Positions 7,059 to 16,927 of a stretch of 64,000 bases of DNA are shown piece after piece. The notes under the pieces were generated by a model, which was given only the letters and a program-made list of their open reading frames with translations, made no database searches and had not been told where the DNA came from. Origin of the DNA: Microvirga aerilata. GTDB taxonomy: Bacteria > Pseudomonadota > Alphaproteobacteria > Rhizobiales > Beijerinckiaceae. How positions within the stretch are numbered: position 1 is the stretch's first letter; each line of letters begins with the position of its first letter. The stretch is taken from positions 124,001-188,000 of the forward strand of contig NZ_JAEQMY010000002.1 of assembly GCF_016743775.1 (NCBI RefSeq), written 5' to 3'. The position numbers were made by a program, and so were the translations under genes.

Positions 7059-7868
7059 TCACAGGAGCTCGCTCGCATGGGCCTGCCCCTCCGCGGCCGC
7101 CTTGGAGCGCTTGCGCACCCGCAGCTCCGCCAGAAGGGGAAAGTGATCCGAGGCAACTTTGGTGAGCGGGTTTCGCACCGGCCCGGCGTTGACCACCTCC
7201 ACCGACTTCGTCACGAACACGTGGTCGAGGCGCAGAACCGGCGCCCGGGTGTGAAATGTCGGCTGGGGCTCGCCCGATGCATTCGAGAGCTGAGCATCGT
7301 GCAGCCGGTTGGCGATGAGCCGGTAGGAGCGTGAATAGGGCGGCGCGTTGAAATCGCCGAGAAGCACTGCGGGATCGGCGCAGTCCGGATGGCCGATCCA
7401 ATCGGACCCGACCAGGGCCGCCGCCTGCGCCCTCCTCTCCCCCGAGCGCAAGGACAGATGGGCGTTCACCACCTGGACCGCATGGCCTTCGACCTCCACC
7501 GACACCCACAGGGCGCTGCGCTTCTCGAAAGACGGTCTCGTGGATTGCGTGGGCAGGCGCTCGGCCCGGACGATCCTCGACGAGTGGCGGGTCAGGACCG
7601 CAATGCCGTATTGCTCTCCCAGGATGCGGATCGTCGGCTGGAAGTGGAGATCCATGCCGAGGGTGGCCGCAACGGTCGCGGCCTGATCGACCTCGCCGGC
7701 CCTCACCCGTCCGACGCGAACCTCCTGGAGCGCCACGATGTCGGGATCGCAGGATGCAATGACCTCCGCAATCCGCCCCGGTGAAATCTGCCTGTCCGTG
7801 CCAAGCCAGCGGTGGACATTGTAGGTGAGAATCCGAAGGGTTCGCCCCTGTTGATCGCTATGCTTCAA
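7059..7868 (-). CDS. Endonuclease/exonuclease/phosphatase family protein
   Basis: The protein has 269 residues with all main EEP-fold motifs: [19 protein letters not shown] with the metal-binding Glu, [24 protein letters not shown] with the metal-binding Asp and Asn, and [10 protein letters not shown] with the general base His. No signal peptide is seen, so it is probably cytoplasmic. The family includes metal-dependent phosphodiesterases acting on nucleic acids, lipids or small phosphates; the substrate cannot be told from sequence. It is transcribed away from copA, sharing the upstream region. Confidence 0.83.
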   Translation of the reverse strand: MKHSDQQGRTLRILTYNVHRWLGTDRQISPGRIAEVIASCDPDIVALQEVRVGRVRAGEVDQAATVAATLGMDLHFQPTIRILGEQYGIAVLTRHSSRIVRAERLPTQSTRPSFEKRSALWVSVEVEGHAVQVVNAHLSLRSGERRAQAAALVGSDWIGHPDCADPAVLLGDFNAPPYSRSYRLIANRLHDAQLSNASGEPQPTFHTRAPVLRLDHVFVTKSVEVVNAGPVRNPLTKVASDHFPLLAELRVRKRSKAAAEGQAHASELL

Positions 7869-8046
7869 AGGTCGGCACCGGCTTTATCGTTCGTTACAGG
7901 AAAGAGCATCGGCTCGATCGGCACAAGCAGGAAGTTCCAATGGCGGGCTATTCGGCAAACGTGTCGGATCAATGACCCAGGCTCGGCCATGGTTCCCGCG
8001 CAATGGCAGCCGGACAAGCGGATCGAGGCCGCTGCTTCGAGCCGAC

Positions 8047-8077
8047 TTGACCTTCCCATGATTGGAAGGATTACACC
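8047..8077 (+). promoter_or_regulatory. CueR-type operator/promoter of copA
   Basis: CCTTCC (8051-8056) and GGAAGG (8064-8069) form a dyad with 7 bases between. It overlaps a TTGACC -35 box (8047-8052), with the long 19-20 bp spacer before a TTACACC-like -10 that is typical of MerR-family promoters. It lies 32 bases upstream of the copA ATG, and a cueR-like gene follows copA. Confidence 0.8.
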
Positions 8078-8108
8078 GAACTCCTATATCAAGGTCAGGA
8101 GATTCAGC

Positions 8109-10643
8109 ATGGCCACCGTCAAGCTTTCCGCTGCAGAGGGCAGCATCGACATTCCCGTTCAGGGCATGAGCTGCGCGTCCTGCGTCGGGCGTGTCGAAAA
8201 GGCGATCCGTTCCGTCGAGGGCGTTACCGCCGCGAACGTGAACCTTGCGACGGAGCGGGCCCATGTGTCCTTCGCACCGGCCGAGGCGAACGCGGTGGCG
8301 GTGGCCGAGGCCATCCGGGCCGCGGGATACGAGCCCGCCGACAGCACGGTCGAGCTGAAGGTCGCCGGCATGACCTGCGCCTCCTGCGTGAGCAGGGTCG
8401 AGAAGGCGCTCAGGCGGGCTCCAGGGGTTCTCGACGCCTCGGTCAACCTCGCGACCGAGCGGGCCACGGTCCGGTATCTCGGCGGTCCGGAGGCGGTGGA
8501 GCGTCTGATCGGCGCGGTGGAGAGCACCGGCTACGAAGCCGAGGCCATCCGCCCGGACCACGATCATTCCAGCCGGGAGCAAGTTGCCCGGGACGCCGAG
8601 ATCGGCAATCTCCGGCGCGCGCTCCTGATGGCCGCCATCCTCACCCTGCCGGTGTTCGTCATTGAGATGGGCTCCCACTTCATCCCGGCGGTTCATGACT
8701 GGGTGATAGGGACCCTCGGGCACCGGAACAGCTGGTACCTGCAGTTCGCGCTGACGACGCTTGTTCTGTTCGGACCGGGCCTGCGCTTCTTCCGCAAGGG
8801 CATTCCCGCCCTCCTGCGCCGGTCCCCGGACATGAACTCCCTGGTGGTGCTCGGCACGAGCGCGGCCTACGCCTATTCGGTCGTCGCGACCTTCCTGCCG
8901 GGCCTCCTGCCCGCCGGCCTGGACAACGTTTATTACGAGGCGGCGGCCGTGATCGTGACGCTGATCCTCCTCGGCCGCTATCTGGAGGCCAAGGCGAAGG
9001 GGCGCACCTCCGAGGCGATCAAGCGCCTCATGGGATTGCAGGCCAAAACCGCCCGGGTCATGCGCGACGGCGAGGCCCTGGAGGTCCCGCTCGATCAGGT
9101 GCTCGCCGGCGACATCGTCCAGGTGCGCCCGGGCGAGCGCATCCCCGTCGACGGCGAGGTTGTCGAGGGCTCCTCCTTCGTGGACGAATCCATGATCACG
9201 GGCGAGCCGGTGCCGGTGCAGAAGGCAGAAGGGGCGGAGGTGGTCGGCGGCACCATCAACAAAACCGGCAGCTTCACCTTCCGGGCCACCCGCATCGGCG
9301 CGAACACGGTGCTGGCCCAGATCATCCGCATGGTCGAGCAGGCGCAAGGCTCGAAGCTCCCGATTCAGGCCCTGGTCGACAGGGTGACGGCTTGGTTCGT
9401 GCCCGCCGTGATGGCGGCGGCGCTTGCGACATTCCTGGTCTGGCTGGTTCTGGGGCCCGATCCCGCCCTCACCTTCGCGCTGGTCAATGCGGTTGCCGTG
9501 CTGATCATCGCCTGCCCATGCGCCATGGGCTTGGCCACCCCCACCTCGATCATGGTGGGCACGGGCCGCGCGGCGGAGCTGGGCGTGCTCTTCCGCCAAG
9601 GCGAGGCCCTGCAAAGCCTCAAGGAGACCGGCATCGTCGCCCTCGACAAGACCGGCACCCTTACCCAGGGACGTCCTGAGCTGACGGATTTCATGACGGC
9701 GCCCGGCTTTTCGGAAGCCGAGGCCCTGAGGCTCATCGCTTCCGTCGAGAGCCGTTCGGAGCACCCGATTGCCCAGGCCATCGCTGCGGCGGCCGGGCGG
9801 CGGGGGTTTCCCCTGCCGGCTGCCGAGGGCTTCGAGGCCGTTCCGGGTTTTGGGGTCTCCGCCTTGGTCGAAGGCAGAAAGGTGGATGTGGGCGCCGACC
9901 GCTTCATGACGACGCTCGGGCTGGATGTTTCCACGTTCGGCGATGCGGCGGCCCGCCTGGGGCAGGAGGGCAAAAGCCCCCTCTATGCCGCCATCGACGG
10001 CAGGCTTGCGGCCGTGATCGCGGTCGCGGACCCGATCAAGGCCTCGACGCCGGAGGCCATCGCGGCCCTGCATGCGCTTGGGCTGAAGGTCGCCATGATC
10101 ACCGGCGACAACCGCAGGACCGCCGAGGCGATCGCAAGGCAGATCGGAATCGACCAAGTGGCGGCGGAGGTTCTGCCCGACGGCAAGGTGGAGGCGGTCA
10201 AGCGCCTGCGGGAAGCCCATGGACGGATCGCCTTCGTGGGCGATGGCATCAACGATGCCCCTGCCCTGGCGGAGGCCGATATCGGCATTGCCATCGGCAC
10301 GGGCACGGACATCGCCATCGAGAGCGCCGACGTGGTGCTGATGTCGGGCGACGTGCGCGGCGTGGTGAATGCCATCGCCCTCTCGAAGGCGACGATCCGC
10401 AACATCCGTCAGAATCTGTTCTGGGCCTTCGCCTATAACGTGCTGCTGATCCCGGTCGCCGCCGGCGTCCTCTATCCGGTCGACGGCACCCTGCTCTCCC
10501 CGGTCGTGGCGGCGGGAGCCATGGCGCTCTCCAGCGTCTTCGTTCTCGGCAACGCCCTGCGGCTGCGCCGCTTCAAAGCCCCTGTCCCGTCTGGGCAGGT
10601 GACTGCCTCCACAGCCACGCAAGCCATCGAAGGTGCCGCATGA
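8109..10643 (+). CDS. copA: Copper-translocating P-type ATPase
   Basis: The 844-residue protein has two N-terminal heavy-metal-binding domains with GMSCASC (Cys22/Cys25) and GMTCASC (Cys90/Cys93). Membrane helices, the TGEPVPV actuator loop, the CPC ion-binding motif at 469-471, phosphorylated Asp513 in DKTGT, and TGDN and [10 protein letters not shown] hinge motifs follow. This is a PIB-1 type exporter of Cu(I) from the cytoplasm at the inner membrane. I chose the ATG at 8109 because AGGAG lies 8 bases upstream; an upstream in-frame extension has no family similarity. Its stop overlaps the start of the cueR-like gene (ATGA), so the two are translated together under the CueR-type promoter. 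Confidence 0.95.
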   Translation: MATVKLSAAEGSIDIPVQGMSCASCVGRVEKAIRSVEGVTAANVNLATERAHVSFAPAEANAVAVAEAIRAAGYEPADSTVELKVAGMTCASCVSRVEKALRRAPGVLDASVNLATERATVRYLGGPEAVERLIGAVESTGYEAEAIRPDHDHSSREQVARDAEIGNLRRALLMAAILTLPVFVIEMGSHFIPAVHDWVIGTLGHRNSWYLQFALTTLVLFGPGLRFFRKGIPALLRRSPDMNSLVVLGTSAAYAYSVVATFLPGLLPAGLDNVYYEAAAVIVTLILLGRYLEAKAKGRTSEAIKRLMGLQAKTARVMRDGEALEVPLDQVLAGDIVQVRPGERIPVDGEVVEGSSFVDESMITGEPVPVQKAEGAEVVGGTINKTGSFTFRATRIGANTVLAQIIRMVEQAQGSKLPIQALVDRVTAWFVPAVMAAALATFLVWLVLGPDPALTFALVNAVAVLIIACPCAMGLATPTSIMVGTGRAAELGVLFRQGEALQSLKETGIVALDKTGTLTQGRPELTDFMTAPGFSEAEALRLIASVESRSEHPIAQAIAAAAGRRGFPLPAAEGFEAVPGFGVSALVEGRKVDVGADRFMTTLGLDVSTFGDAAARLGQEGKSPLYAAIDGRLAAVIAVADPIKASTPEAIAALHALGLKVAMITGDNRRTAEAIARQIGIDQVAAEVLPDGKVEAVKRLREAHGRIAFVGDGINDAPALAEADIGIAIGTGTDIAIESADVVLMSGDVRGVVNAIALSKATIRNIRQNLFWAFAYNVLLIPVAAGVLYPVDGTLLSPVVAAGAMALSSVFVLGNALRLRRFKAPVPSGQVTASTATQAIEGAA

Positions 10644-11095
10644 ACATCGGACAGGCAGCCGCAGCCTCGGGCGTTTCGGCCAAGATGATCCGCTACTACG
10701 AGTCCATCGGACTGATCCCGAGGACGGTGCGAACGGAGTCGGGCTACCGGGTTTACTCGGACCGTGACGTGCATACCCTGCGCTTCATCCGCCGGGCACG
10801 GGATCTCGGCTTTTCCGTCGAGCAGATCGCCGATCTGGTCTCGCTCTGGCACGACCGGGAGCGGGCGAGCAAGGATGTGAAGACCATTGCGCTCGAACAT
10901 GTGGGCGTGCTCGAGCGCAAGATCCGGGAGTTGCAGGAGATGGCCTCGACCCTCAAGCACCTGGCCACGAACTGCCATGGCGATGCGCGTCCGCATTGCC
11001 CGATCATCGAGGAACTGGCCAACGACGAGGCTGTGCCTCCTCCGCTCAAGCCGGACGCGAAGTTCGGGCCCTTGGGAAAGTCCCCGGCCCGCTAG
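10640..11095 (+). CDS. cueR: Cu(I)-responsive MerR-family regulator
   Basis: The protein has 151 residues. An N-terminal winged helix ([20 protein letters not shown]) is followed by a dimerisation helix, and a metal loop has Cys112 and Cys120 ([10 protein letters not shown]), the same positions as the Cu(I) ligands of E. coli CueR. It should sense cytoplasmic Cu(I) and activate the copA promoter by untwisting its long spacer. The start overlaps the copA stop in ATGA, so it forms one operon with copA and would control its own synthesis. Confidence 0.93.
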   Translation: MNIGQAAAASGVSAKMIRYYESIGLIPRTVRTESGYRVYSDRDVHTLRFIRRARDLGFSVEQIADLVSLWHDRERASKDVKTIALEHVGVLERKIRELQEMASTLKHLATNCHGDARPHCPIIEELANDEAVPPPLKPDAKFGPLGKSPAR

Positions 11096-11116
11096 CATCG
11101 GATCGAGAGGCGGCGG

Positions 11117-11695
11117 TCAGGCCGCCATCTCGACCTCGCGGCTCCGGCCGAGATCGTGCATGAACTGCGCGTACTGGGGCATGCGCCGGATCTGGCGCCC
11201 GTAGTGGCGGCGCAGAGCGTCGGTGAGGCGGCCGTTGCGCGACAGAAGATCGTCCGCGAAGGCGATCATGAGCGAGTTCGGCCAAGCCTGAGGCCGGATG
11301 TCCGTCAGCCGCTCGAACAGCCGGTCCTCGCTCTCCTCCGGATTGGTCTGGCCCAGGAGCGTCAGCATCGCGGCGGTCGAACGGGATATGCCCATATGGC
11401 AGTGGACGAGCAGATGCCCTTCGGACCGCTCGGCGCTTCCTGCCGCAACCTCATCGCCGAAGCGCAGGACGGCCGCCACATGCTCCGGCTCGGGCAGGAT
11501 CATGCCTTCGATGGGATTGATGATGTCGTGGAAGCGCAGGATCGTCCTATGATGGGGATCGTATGCCGCGAAGGCCTCCGGATCGGGATGATCGGGATCG
11601 AGAATCGAGAGGACATGGGTCACGGACCGGTCACGCTGGTCCGGCAGTTCCGAGATGCCGCAGATCGTCAGCATCTGAATGGATATGGGCTGCAT
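11117..11695 (-). CDS. Protein tyrosine/dual-specificity phosphatase family protein
   Basis: The protein has 192 residues with the phosphatase P-loop HCHMGISRST; Cys99 is the nucleophile and Arg105 binds phosphate. An Asp in FHDIINP near residue 57 is a candidate general acid. The family removes phosphate from Tyr or Ser/Thr residues, or from inositol phosphates. No signal peptide is seen. The first ATG is used; a second Met eight codons in (MLTICGI) is an alternative. It is a stand-alone gene between cueR (convergent) and the L,D-transpeptidase (divergent). Confidence 0.8.
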   Translation of the reverse strand: MQPISIQMLTICGISELPDQRDRSVTHVLSILDPDHPDPEAFAAYDPHHRTILRFHDIINPIEGMILPEPEHVAAVLRFGDEVAAGSAERSEGHLLVHCHMGISRSTAAMLTLLGQTNPEESEDRLFERLTDIRPQAWPNSLMIAFADDLLSRNGRLTDALRRHYGRQIRRMPQYAQFMHDLGRSREVEMAA

Positions 11696-11951
11696 CGAAA
11701 GTGCTCGCTATCGGTATGAGGCGAGAAGGAACGCTCGACCTTAGCGAAGGCTTCAACCCGCTTCCATGAAATAGTATAGCCACGTTCAAAAGACTGTGTC
11801 TTGCAAACCACAACCTGCCTCTGCCACATTTCCGCCACGAGACATCCACCTTCTCGACACCACCGGGACTATGTCTCTTTGAGAGTACTGCCGTCGCTCC
11901 TAGGCGTCGGCGGATGTAGCCAAAAACCAGAAACTGCAGGTTCCCCCACTG

Positions 11952-12683
11952 ATGTTTGCTGCGCCGGTCTCCAGCCTGTCCTCGCTGCGAAAAGCCATTC
12001 GCTTCCTCGTCCTTCTTCTGCCCGTTGCCCTGGCGGCCTGCGTGTCCACCCAGACCCCTCCGCAGCAAGCGATGCGTCGCATCGATCCGGCTTACGCGGC
12101 CATGTACGGACCCCGCCTCGACGAGCCGCACCCCCTTCCGGCCACCGACATCTCCGAGGTCGATCCGCGCTTCCTGCGCCGCGAGGTCGCTTATTACGGT
12201 CGCGAGGAGCCCGGCACCATCGTGGTCGATACCACCGCCCGCTATCTCTACCTCGTGCGCGAGGGCGGCCGGGCCATCCGCTACGGCATCGGCGTCGGCA
12301 AGGAGGGTCTCGCCTGGAGCGGACGCGCCCGTGTCGGCCGCAAGGCCGCCTGGCCGCGCTGGACCCCGACCCCTGCGATGATCCGGCGCGAGCCCGAGCG
12401 CAACGCCAAATGGGCCGGCGGCATGGAGGGCGGCCTCGACAACCCTCTCGGCGCGCGCGCCCTGTACCTTTATGACAACGGGGTCGACACCCTGTACCGC
12501 ATCCATGGCACGACCGAGCCCTGGTCCATCGGCCAGTCGGTGTCGAGCGGCTGCATCCGCATGTTCAACCAGGACATCATCGACCTCCACAGCCGCGTGC
12601 CCGTCGGCTCGCCCGTGGTGGTCCTGAGAGGACAGCGCCTGTTCGACGTGGAGGACGAGGTCCGGGTGTCGTCCGCCGAATGA
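11952..12683 (+). CDS. L,D-transpeptidase lipoprotein (YkuD domain)
   Basis: The protein has 243 residues with a signal sequence ending in a lipobox LAAC (Cys30), so it is probably membrane-anchored in the periplasm. The YkuD catalytic domain covers residues 85-235. The active site reads HGTTEPWSIGQSVSSGCIRM, with His185, Ser198, Gly200 and the nucleophile Cys201. Such enzymes form 3-3 cross-links in peptidoglycan or attach proteins to it; Rhizobiales carry many of them. It ends before a strong hairpin terminator. Confidence 0.9.
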   Translation: MFAAPVSSLSSLRKAIRFLVLLLPVALAACVSTQTPPQQAMRRIDPAYAAMYGPRLDEPHPLPATDISEVDPRFLRREVAYYGREEPGTIVVDTTARYLYLVREGGRAIRYGIGVGKEGLAWSGRARVGRKAAWPRWTPTPAMIRREPERNAKWAGGMEGGLDNPLGARALYLYDNGVDTLYRIHGTTEPWSIGQSVSSGCIRMFNQDIIDLHSRVPVGSPVVVLRGQRLFDVEDEVRVSSAE

Positions 12684-12707
12684 CGCTTGCATACTGAGCG
12701 TTTCGAG

Positions 12708-12736
12708 AAAGGGCTGGCCTCCGCCGGCCCTTTTTC
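12708..12736 (+). terminator. Rho-independent terminator after the L,D-transpeptidase gene
   Basis: A GC-rich stem, AAAGGGCTGGC against GCCGGCCCTTT (one G-T pair), has a 4-nt loop and is followed by TTTTTCTTTG. Confidence 0.85.
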
Positions 12737-12793
12737 TTTGTCGCCCTGCCCGGCTTGAGGTAGAATCCGCAGGTCTCTCCTGGAGGCATGTCC

Positions 12794-12997
12794 ATGACCG
12801 TAGAACGCGCAATCCTTCTCACCGTCGGCGGGCTTATCATCGCGAGCGTCCTGCTCGCCGTTTACGTCGACATCAACTGGCTTTGGCTCACCGGAATCCT
12901 CGGCGCTCATCTCGTTCAGGCATCCTTCACCGGCATGTGCCCGGTGGTGATGATGTTCAAACGGCTGGGGCTTCCGAGCAAACCCGGCTTCACCTGA
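12794..12997 (+). CDS. Small YgaP/DUF2892-like inner-membrane protein
   Basis: The protein has 67 residues with two hydrophobic helices (ILLTVGGLIIASVLLAVYV and WLWLTGILGAHLVQASF) separated by a short turn, and ends with TGMCPVVMMFKRLGL. This is the pattern of the DUF2892 membrane domain, in which a Cys follows the second helix. GGAGG is 7 bases before the ATG at 12794; the ATG at 12788 would be too close to it. The role is unknown; in YgaP the domain is linked to rhodanese sulfur chemistry. Confidence 0.75.
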   Translation: MTVERAILLTVGGLIIASVLLAVYVDINWLWLTGILGAHLVQASFTGMCPVVMMFKRLGLPSKPGFT

Positions 12998-13116
12998 CCC
13001 GCTCCAGGTTCCAGCGCCCTTCCGGGATGCTCGGGCTCCATTCGGGCGCTGCCCTCTGGCGGCTTGGCCCGGCTGACCTATGAATCCATGTTTAAGAACC
13101 CTGGAAAGGCGCACTC

Positions 13117-13500
13117 ATGGACGAATGGTTCCGCCCGGCACTGGACTTCATCACGCGCGTCATCGAGGTCGGCGGGATCGCCATCATCGTTCTAGGGATC
13201 TTGGGAGCGAGCGTCGCGGTCCTCTGGCAGGTTCTTCGCGGACGCCCAGGATCGGAGGCGTTCGGCCTCTACCGCTCGAATCTGGGGCGCGCCATCCTGC
13301 TCGGCCTGGAATTCCTGGTTGCCGCCGACATCATCAACACGGTCGCCATCGAGCCCACCCTCCAGAGCCTTCTGATCCTCGGCGGCATCGTGCTGATCAG
13401 AACCTTCCTCAGCTTCTCCCTCGAGGTCGAGATCGAAGGCCGCTGGCCCTGGGAGCGGCACAAGGAAGAGACCGACGTCTCGTCACAACGCTCGGCTTGA
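13117..13500 (+). CDS. DUF1622 family membrane protein
   Basis: The protein has 127 residues with three predicted membrane helices (around 14-38, 58-78 and 82-100). The first is preceded by an amphipathic stretch, and a short basic/acidic cytoplasmic tail ends the protein. The pattern FGLYRSNLGRAILLGLEFLVAADII is characteristic of DUF1622 proteins, which have no assigned function. The ATG follows GGAAAGGCGC. Its 3' end overlaps the convergent methyltransferase gene by 18 bases. Confidence 0.8.
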   Translation: MDEWFRPALDFITRVIEVGGIAIIVLGILGASVAVLWQVLRGRPGSEAFGLYRSNLGRAILLGLEFLVAADIINTVAIEPTLQSLLILGGIVLIRTFLSFSLEVEIEGRWPWERHKEETDVSSQRSA

Positions 13501-14442
13501 GGCTGGAAGACAGGCCTCGCAGATCGCCGCGATATGGCGGTGATCGGTACCGCAGCATCCTCCGAGCACGGACAGATGCCGCATGCGCGCGCGCAGGTCC
13601 CGATACCGGCGAGCCAGATCGACGGGATCGCCCGGGTCGAGTTCAGTGGCTTCGTCGAGCTCCGCGTGGCTCTTCGGCGACGCGTTGGCGCGCAGCCCGC
13701 GAATGCGCCGAGTCCAGGGCTCGTTGTCTGACAGAACCCTGTCGAAGTGGGTCGGGTGCGCGCAGTTGATCATGTAGTAGGCCGGAGTCCCGTCGGTCTG
13801 CGCATCGGTCCTCGCGATGGCGGATTGGAGCGTCTCCCCTGAGGCGAGCTTGCCGTCCGTCTCGACCGTGAACGAGATCACGACTCGCATGCCGAGAGCC
13901 TGCGCCGCGCGGGCGATGCCGATGGCCTCCTCCGCATAGTTCATGGTGATGGCGCTCACCAAATCCGCCCCGCCTTCGCGAAAGGATTCGACCTGCGGCG
14001 CGTGGTAGGCCTGAGCGTCGCCCGCCGTCATTTGCGCCTCGGGCCTGTAACCGTCACCCCGGGGCCCGACGACACCGTTGATCAGAACCCTGTCCGTCCT
14101 GTCGGAGAGCCTGTCGCGAAGGGCGGCGGCCCAGCGCACGGCCTCCCGGTTCATTCCGGCCAGCTCATCGGCCAGGACATCCAGCCTCGCGGCCCAGTCC
14201 GCGTTGGCGCGCCATGTAGGCGTGTCGAGAATGAAGCCCACATCCCGCTCCACGGCGGTGCGGATATAGGGCTGGAAATAGCGTTCGAGCGCCTCCCGCC
14301 CCTCTTCGCTCCGCAGCAGAGGAAAGGCCGCAAAGCAGGGAAGGTCCAACCCTTCGAGAAAAACCAGGGTGGTTTCGAGACCGCCGTCGGTCAGAAAGAT
14401 CGTCTCGCCGGATGGTGGGAACGCAAATCGGCTGCTGGCCAT
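13483..14442 (-). CDS. Homocysteine S-methyltransferase family protein
   Basis: The protein has 319 residues with the zinc-binding cysteines of the family: one in MINCAHP and the pair in GGCCGTD near the C-terminus. The start FLTDGGLETTLVF is also typical. Members move a methyl group from S-methylmethionine or a similar donor to homocysteine, giving methionine, in the cytoplasm. No cobalamin or folate domain is present, so this is not a MetH fragment. The donor is not known. It stands alone, divergent from the EAL gene. Confidence 0.85.
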   Translation of the reverse strand: MASSRFAFPPSGETIFLTDGGLETTLVFLEGLDLPCFAAFPLLRSEEGREALERYFQPYIRTAVERDVGFILDTPTWRANADWAARLDVLADELAGMNREAVRWAAALRDRLSDRTDRVLINGVVGPRGDGYRPEAQMTAGDAQAYHAPQVESFREGGADLVSAITMNYAEEAIGIARAAQALGMRVVISFTVETDGKLASGETLQSAIARTDAQTDGTPAYYMINCAHPTHFDRVLSDNEPWTRRIRGLRANASPKSHAELDEATELDPGDPVDLARRYRDLRARMRHLSVLGGCCGTDHRHIAAICEACLPASSRAL

Positions 14443-14667
14443 GGAGGCGGCTCCCGCTTGTTCGCGAAAAAGCTATGCCGTCAGCCCGCCCTGAAAAAAT
14501 CATCCGCCTCATGCTTCACTTTGTCAACGCGCACGGGCAGGACAGCCTGCGAGAGCGCTCTATTTGGTTTGCCGGACCATTCATGACCTTTGGGCATGTT
14601 AGGCCAATCGCAAGGTATTTCCTTGAGACTGCGGTCTCGAACTCATTCATGGGCAAGCGAGATTCCC

Positions 14668-15426
14668 GTGCTGGATACGAAGGTCAGGTGCCAGGGTTGT
14701 CAGGCCGGCGAACCCCTACCCTTCACGTTCACCATGGCCTTCCACCCCATCGTCGACCTGGAGCGGAAGACGGTTTGGGGCTACGAGGCGCTGGTCCGCG
14801 GAACCGAAGGCCAATCGGCCGGGCAGATCCTGAGCCAAGTGGACGAGGAGCGGCAATACAAGTTCGACCAGGCCTGCCGGGTAAAGGCCATCGAACTGGC
14901 GGGCCGCCTCTTTCCAAGAGACACCAGCGCCCGGCTGTCCATCAACTTCATGCCGAATGCGGTCTATGAGCCCGCGGCCTGCATCAGGACCTCGCTTGAA
15001 ACCGCCAGCCGCGTCGGCTTCGACACCCGGCGCATCATGTTCGAGTTCACCGAGAACGAGCGCATGGCGGACACGAAGCACGTGGCCAGGATCATTGCGG
15101 AATACAAGCGCCTCGGCTTCATCACCGCCATCGACGATTTCGGCGCGGGCCATGCGGGCTTGAACCTCCTCGCCAATTTCCAGACGGATCTCATCAAGAT
15201 CGACATGGAGCTCATCCGCGGCATCACGGATTCCGCGGCACGCCGGGCCATCATTTCCGGCATCCTGGTCATGGCCCGCGCGCTCGACATCACCGTCATA
15301 GCCGAAGGCATCGAGACGCAAGCGGAGCTCGCCACGCTCAAGGACGCGGGAGTCCAGCTGTTTCAAGGCTTTCTGTTCGCCAGGCCCGCCATCGAGACCC
15401 TGCCGGAAGTCTCGTTCAGCGTATGA
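14668..15426 (+). CDS. EAL-domain cyclic-di-GMP phosphodiesterase
   Basis: A single EAL domain fills nearly the whole protein (about 252 residues), with no sensor domain or membrane segment. The catalytic signatures are present: YEALVRG, LSINFMPN, FEFTENE, AIDDFGAGHAGL, LIKIDMELIRG and AEGIETQAE. It should therefore hydrolyse c-di-GMP to pGpG. A CQGC motif precedes the domain and could bind metal or sense redox. The start is uncertain: GTG at 14668 is chosen because the family usually begins just before the CxxC motif; ATG at 14596 and TTG at 14590 are also in frame. Confidence 0.85.
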   Translation: MLDTKVRCQGCQAGEPLPFTFTMAFHPIVDLERKTVWGYEALVRGTEGQSAGQILSQVDEERQYKFDQACRVKAIELAGRLFPRDTSARLSINFMPNAVYEPAACIRTSLETASRVGFDTRRIMFEFTENERMADTKHVARIIAEYKRLGFITAIDDFGAGHAGLNLLANFQTDLIKIDMELIRGITDSAARRAIISGILVMARALDITVIAEGIETQAELATLKDAGVQLFQGFLFARPAIETLPEVSFSV

Positions 15427-15427
15427 T

Positions 15428-15457
15428 GCGAGAGCAGCCCTATGCGGCTGCCCTCGC
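15428..15457. terminator. Bidirectional terminator between the EAL gene and tyrS
   Basis: GCGAGAGCAGCC pairs with GGCTGCCCTCGC (one mismatch) around a 6-nt loop, between two convergent genes that end 5 bases before and 10 bases after it. Confidence 0.65.
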
Positions 15458-15466
15458 GTTCTTGCT

Positions 15467-16720
15467 TCATCCGTTCACATGCACCAGCACGTGGCGCTTC
15501 CTGCCTGCCGTGAGCTTCAGGGCGCCGTCAACGAGATCCGCCGGTGTCACCTGAACGTCGCCATCCTGCACGACATTCCCGTTGAGCCTCGCCCCGCTGT
15601 TGGCGACAAGCCGGCGGGCATCGCTCTTGGAGCTGGCCAGGCCCGCCAAGACGAAAAGGTGAGCGAGGGTCACGCCGGATTCCAGCTCCTTTCTCGACAG
15701 CCCCAACGAGGGAAGACCGGATGCGTTCTCGCCCTCCTCGAAGGCGCGCCGCGCCGTGTCGGCAGCCGCCTGCGCGGCCTCGTCCCCATGGGCGAGCCGG
15801 GTGGCCTCGGTGGCCAGGATCCGCTTCGCTTCGTTGATCTCGGCGCCTTGCAGCTGCCCCAGGCGATGCACCTCGTCGAGGGGCACCTCGGTGAACAGCC
15901 TCAAGAAGCGCGCAACATCGTCGTCCTCGGCGTTGCGCCAGAACTGCCAGAACTCGTAAGGGCTCAAGCGCTCCGCATTGAGCCATACGGCGCCGCCCGC
16001 CGTCTTGCCCATCTTCGTCCCGGCGGACGTGGTGAGCAGCGGCGTCGTCAGCCCGAAGAGCTGGCGCTGGTCGATGCGACGGGCGAGCTCGATGCCGTTG
16101 ACGATATTGCCCCACTGATCCGATCCGCCCATCTGCAGCACGCAACCGTGGCGACGCGAGAGCTCCAGGAAATCGAAAGCCTGGAGAACCATGTAGTTGA
16201 ACTCCAGGAGCGTGAGAGGCTGCTCGCGCTCGAGCCGCTGGCGCACGCTGTCGAAGCTCAGCATCCGGTTGATCGTGAAATGGGTGCCGAAATCGCGCAG
16301 GAAAGGCAGGTACCGCAGCGGGTCGAGCCAGTCCGCATTGTCCACCATCACCGCGTCCGTCGGCCCGTCGCCGAAGGTGAGGTAGCGGGAGAACACCTGC
16401 TTCAGGCCCGCGACATTTCTCGCGATCTGCTCGTCGTCGAGTAGCGGACGGCTCGTGTCGCGAAAGCTTGGATCGCCGATCTGGGTGGTGCCGCCACCGA
16501 TGAGCACGACAGGCTTGTGGCCGGATTTCTGGAGCCAGCGCAGGGTCATGATCGGCAGCAAGTGGCCCGTATGAAGGCTGTCCGCCGTCGCGTCGAATCC
16601 GATATAGGCGGCGACGGGCCCAGTCGACAGCCTGTCATCGAGAGCTGTCGGATCGGTGCATTGATGGATGAAGCCGCGCTCGGTGAGCGTTTTCAGGAAT
16701 TCGGATCGGGGGGCAGTCAT
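15467..16720 (-). CDS. tyrS: Tyrosyl-tRNA synthetase
   Basis: The protein has 417 residues, the standard length for bacterial TyrS. The class I catalytic core shows [18 protein letters not shown] (HIGH motif as HTGH at 50-53) and TKMGKT (KMSKS loop), with [11 protein letters not shown] between. The C-terminal S4-like RNA-binding domain (residues 350-410) reads [17 protein letters not shown]. It charges tRNA-Tyr in the cytoplasm. AAGGAG precedes the ATG at 16720; a longer reading upstream has no family match. No T-box leader is visible. Confidence 0.96.
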   Translation of the reverse strand: MTAPRSEFLKTLTERGFIHQCTDPTALDDRLSTGPVAAYIGFDATADSLHTGHLLPIMTLRWLQKSGHKPVVLIGGGTTQIGDPSFRDTSRPLLDDEQIARNVAGLKQVFSRYLTFGDGPTDAVMVDNADWLDPLRYLPFLRDFGTHFTINRMLSFDSVRQRLEREQPLTLLEFNYMVLQAFDFLELSRRHGCVLQMGGSDQWGNIVNGIELARRIDQRQLFGLTTPLLTTSAGTKMGKTAGGAVWLNAERLSPYEFWQFWRNAEDDDVARFLRLFTEVPLDEVHRLGQLQGAEINEAKRILATEATRLAHGDEAAQAAADTARRAFEEGENASGLPSLGLSRKELESGVTLAHLFVLAGLASSKSDARRLVANSGARLNGNVVQDGDVQVTPADLVDGALKLTAGRKRHVLVHVNG

Positions 16721-16778
16721 GAAAGTCTCCTTGTGGCTTGGCAGTAGCCGCTGCCCGGAGACCTGATCACCAAATGAA

Positions 16779-16803
16779 GATGCCGCCGGGAAGCGGCGGC
16801 ATC
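16779..16803 (-). terminator. Hairpin between purC and tyrS
   Basis: A perfect 9-bp stem (GATGCCGCC with GGCGGCATC) has a 7-nt loop. Read on the minus strand it is followed by TTCATTT. It probably ends the purC transcript ahead of tyrS. Confidence 0.6.
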
Positions 16804-16927
16804 GAACGTTTGGTCGCAACCGAACGGAGCCGCCCTATGGGGACGGCGTAAAATAGTTCGTGAAATTGGTGCGACCGGTGATCATGGGGGCATTCTTATG
16901 GGTGCAGGATCGGATCGTCAACGGTGG

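Noticed and set aside
7884..10622. A 912-codon open frame on the strand opposite copA
   Set aside because: It mirrors the copA gene; the product is low-complexity His/Arg/Gly-rich with no domain, and copA has all motifs.
16721..16860. T-box leader for tyrS
   Set aside because: The only structure is a simple 9-bp hairpin better explained as the purC terminator; no T-box sequence or specifier stem is visible.
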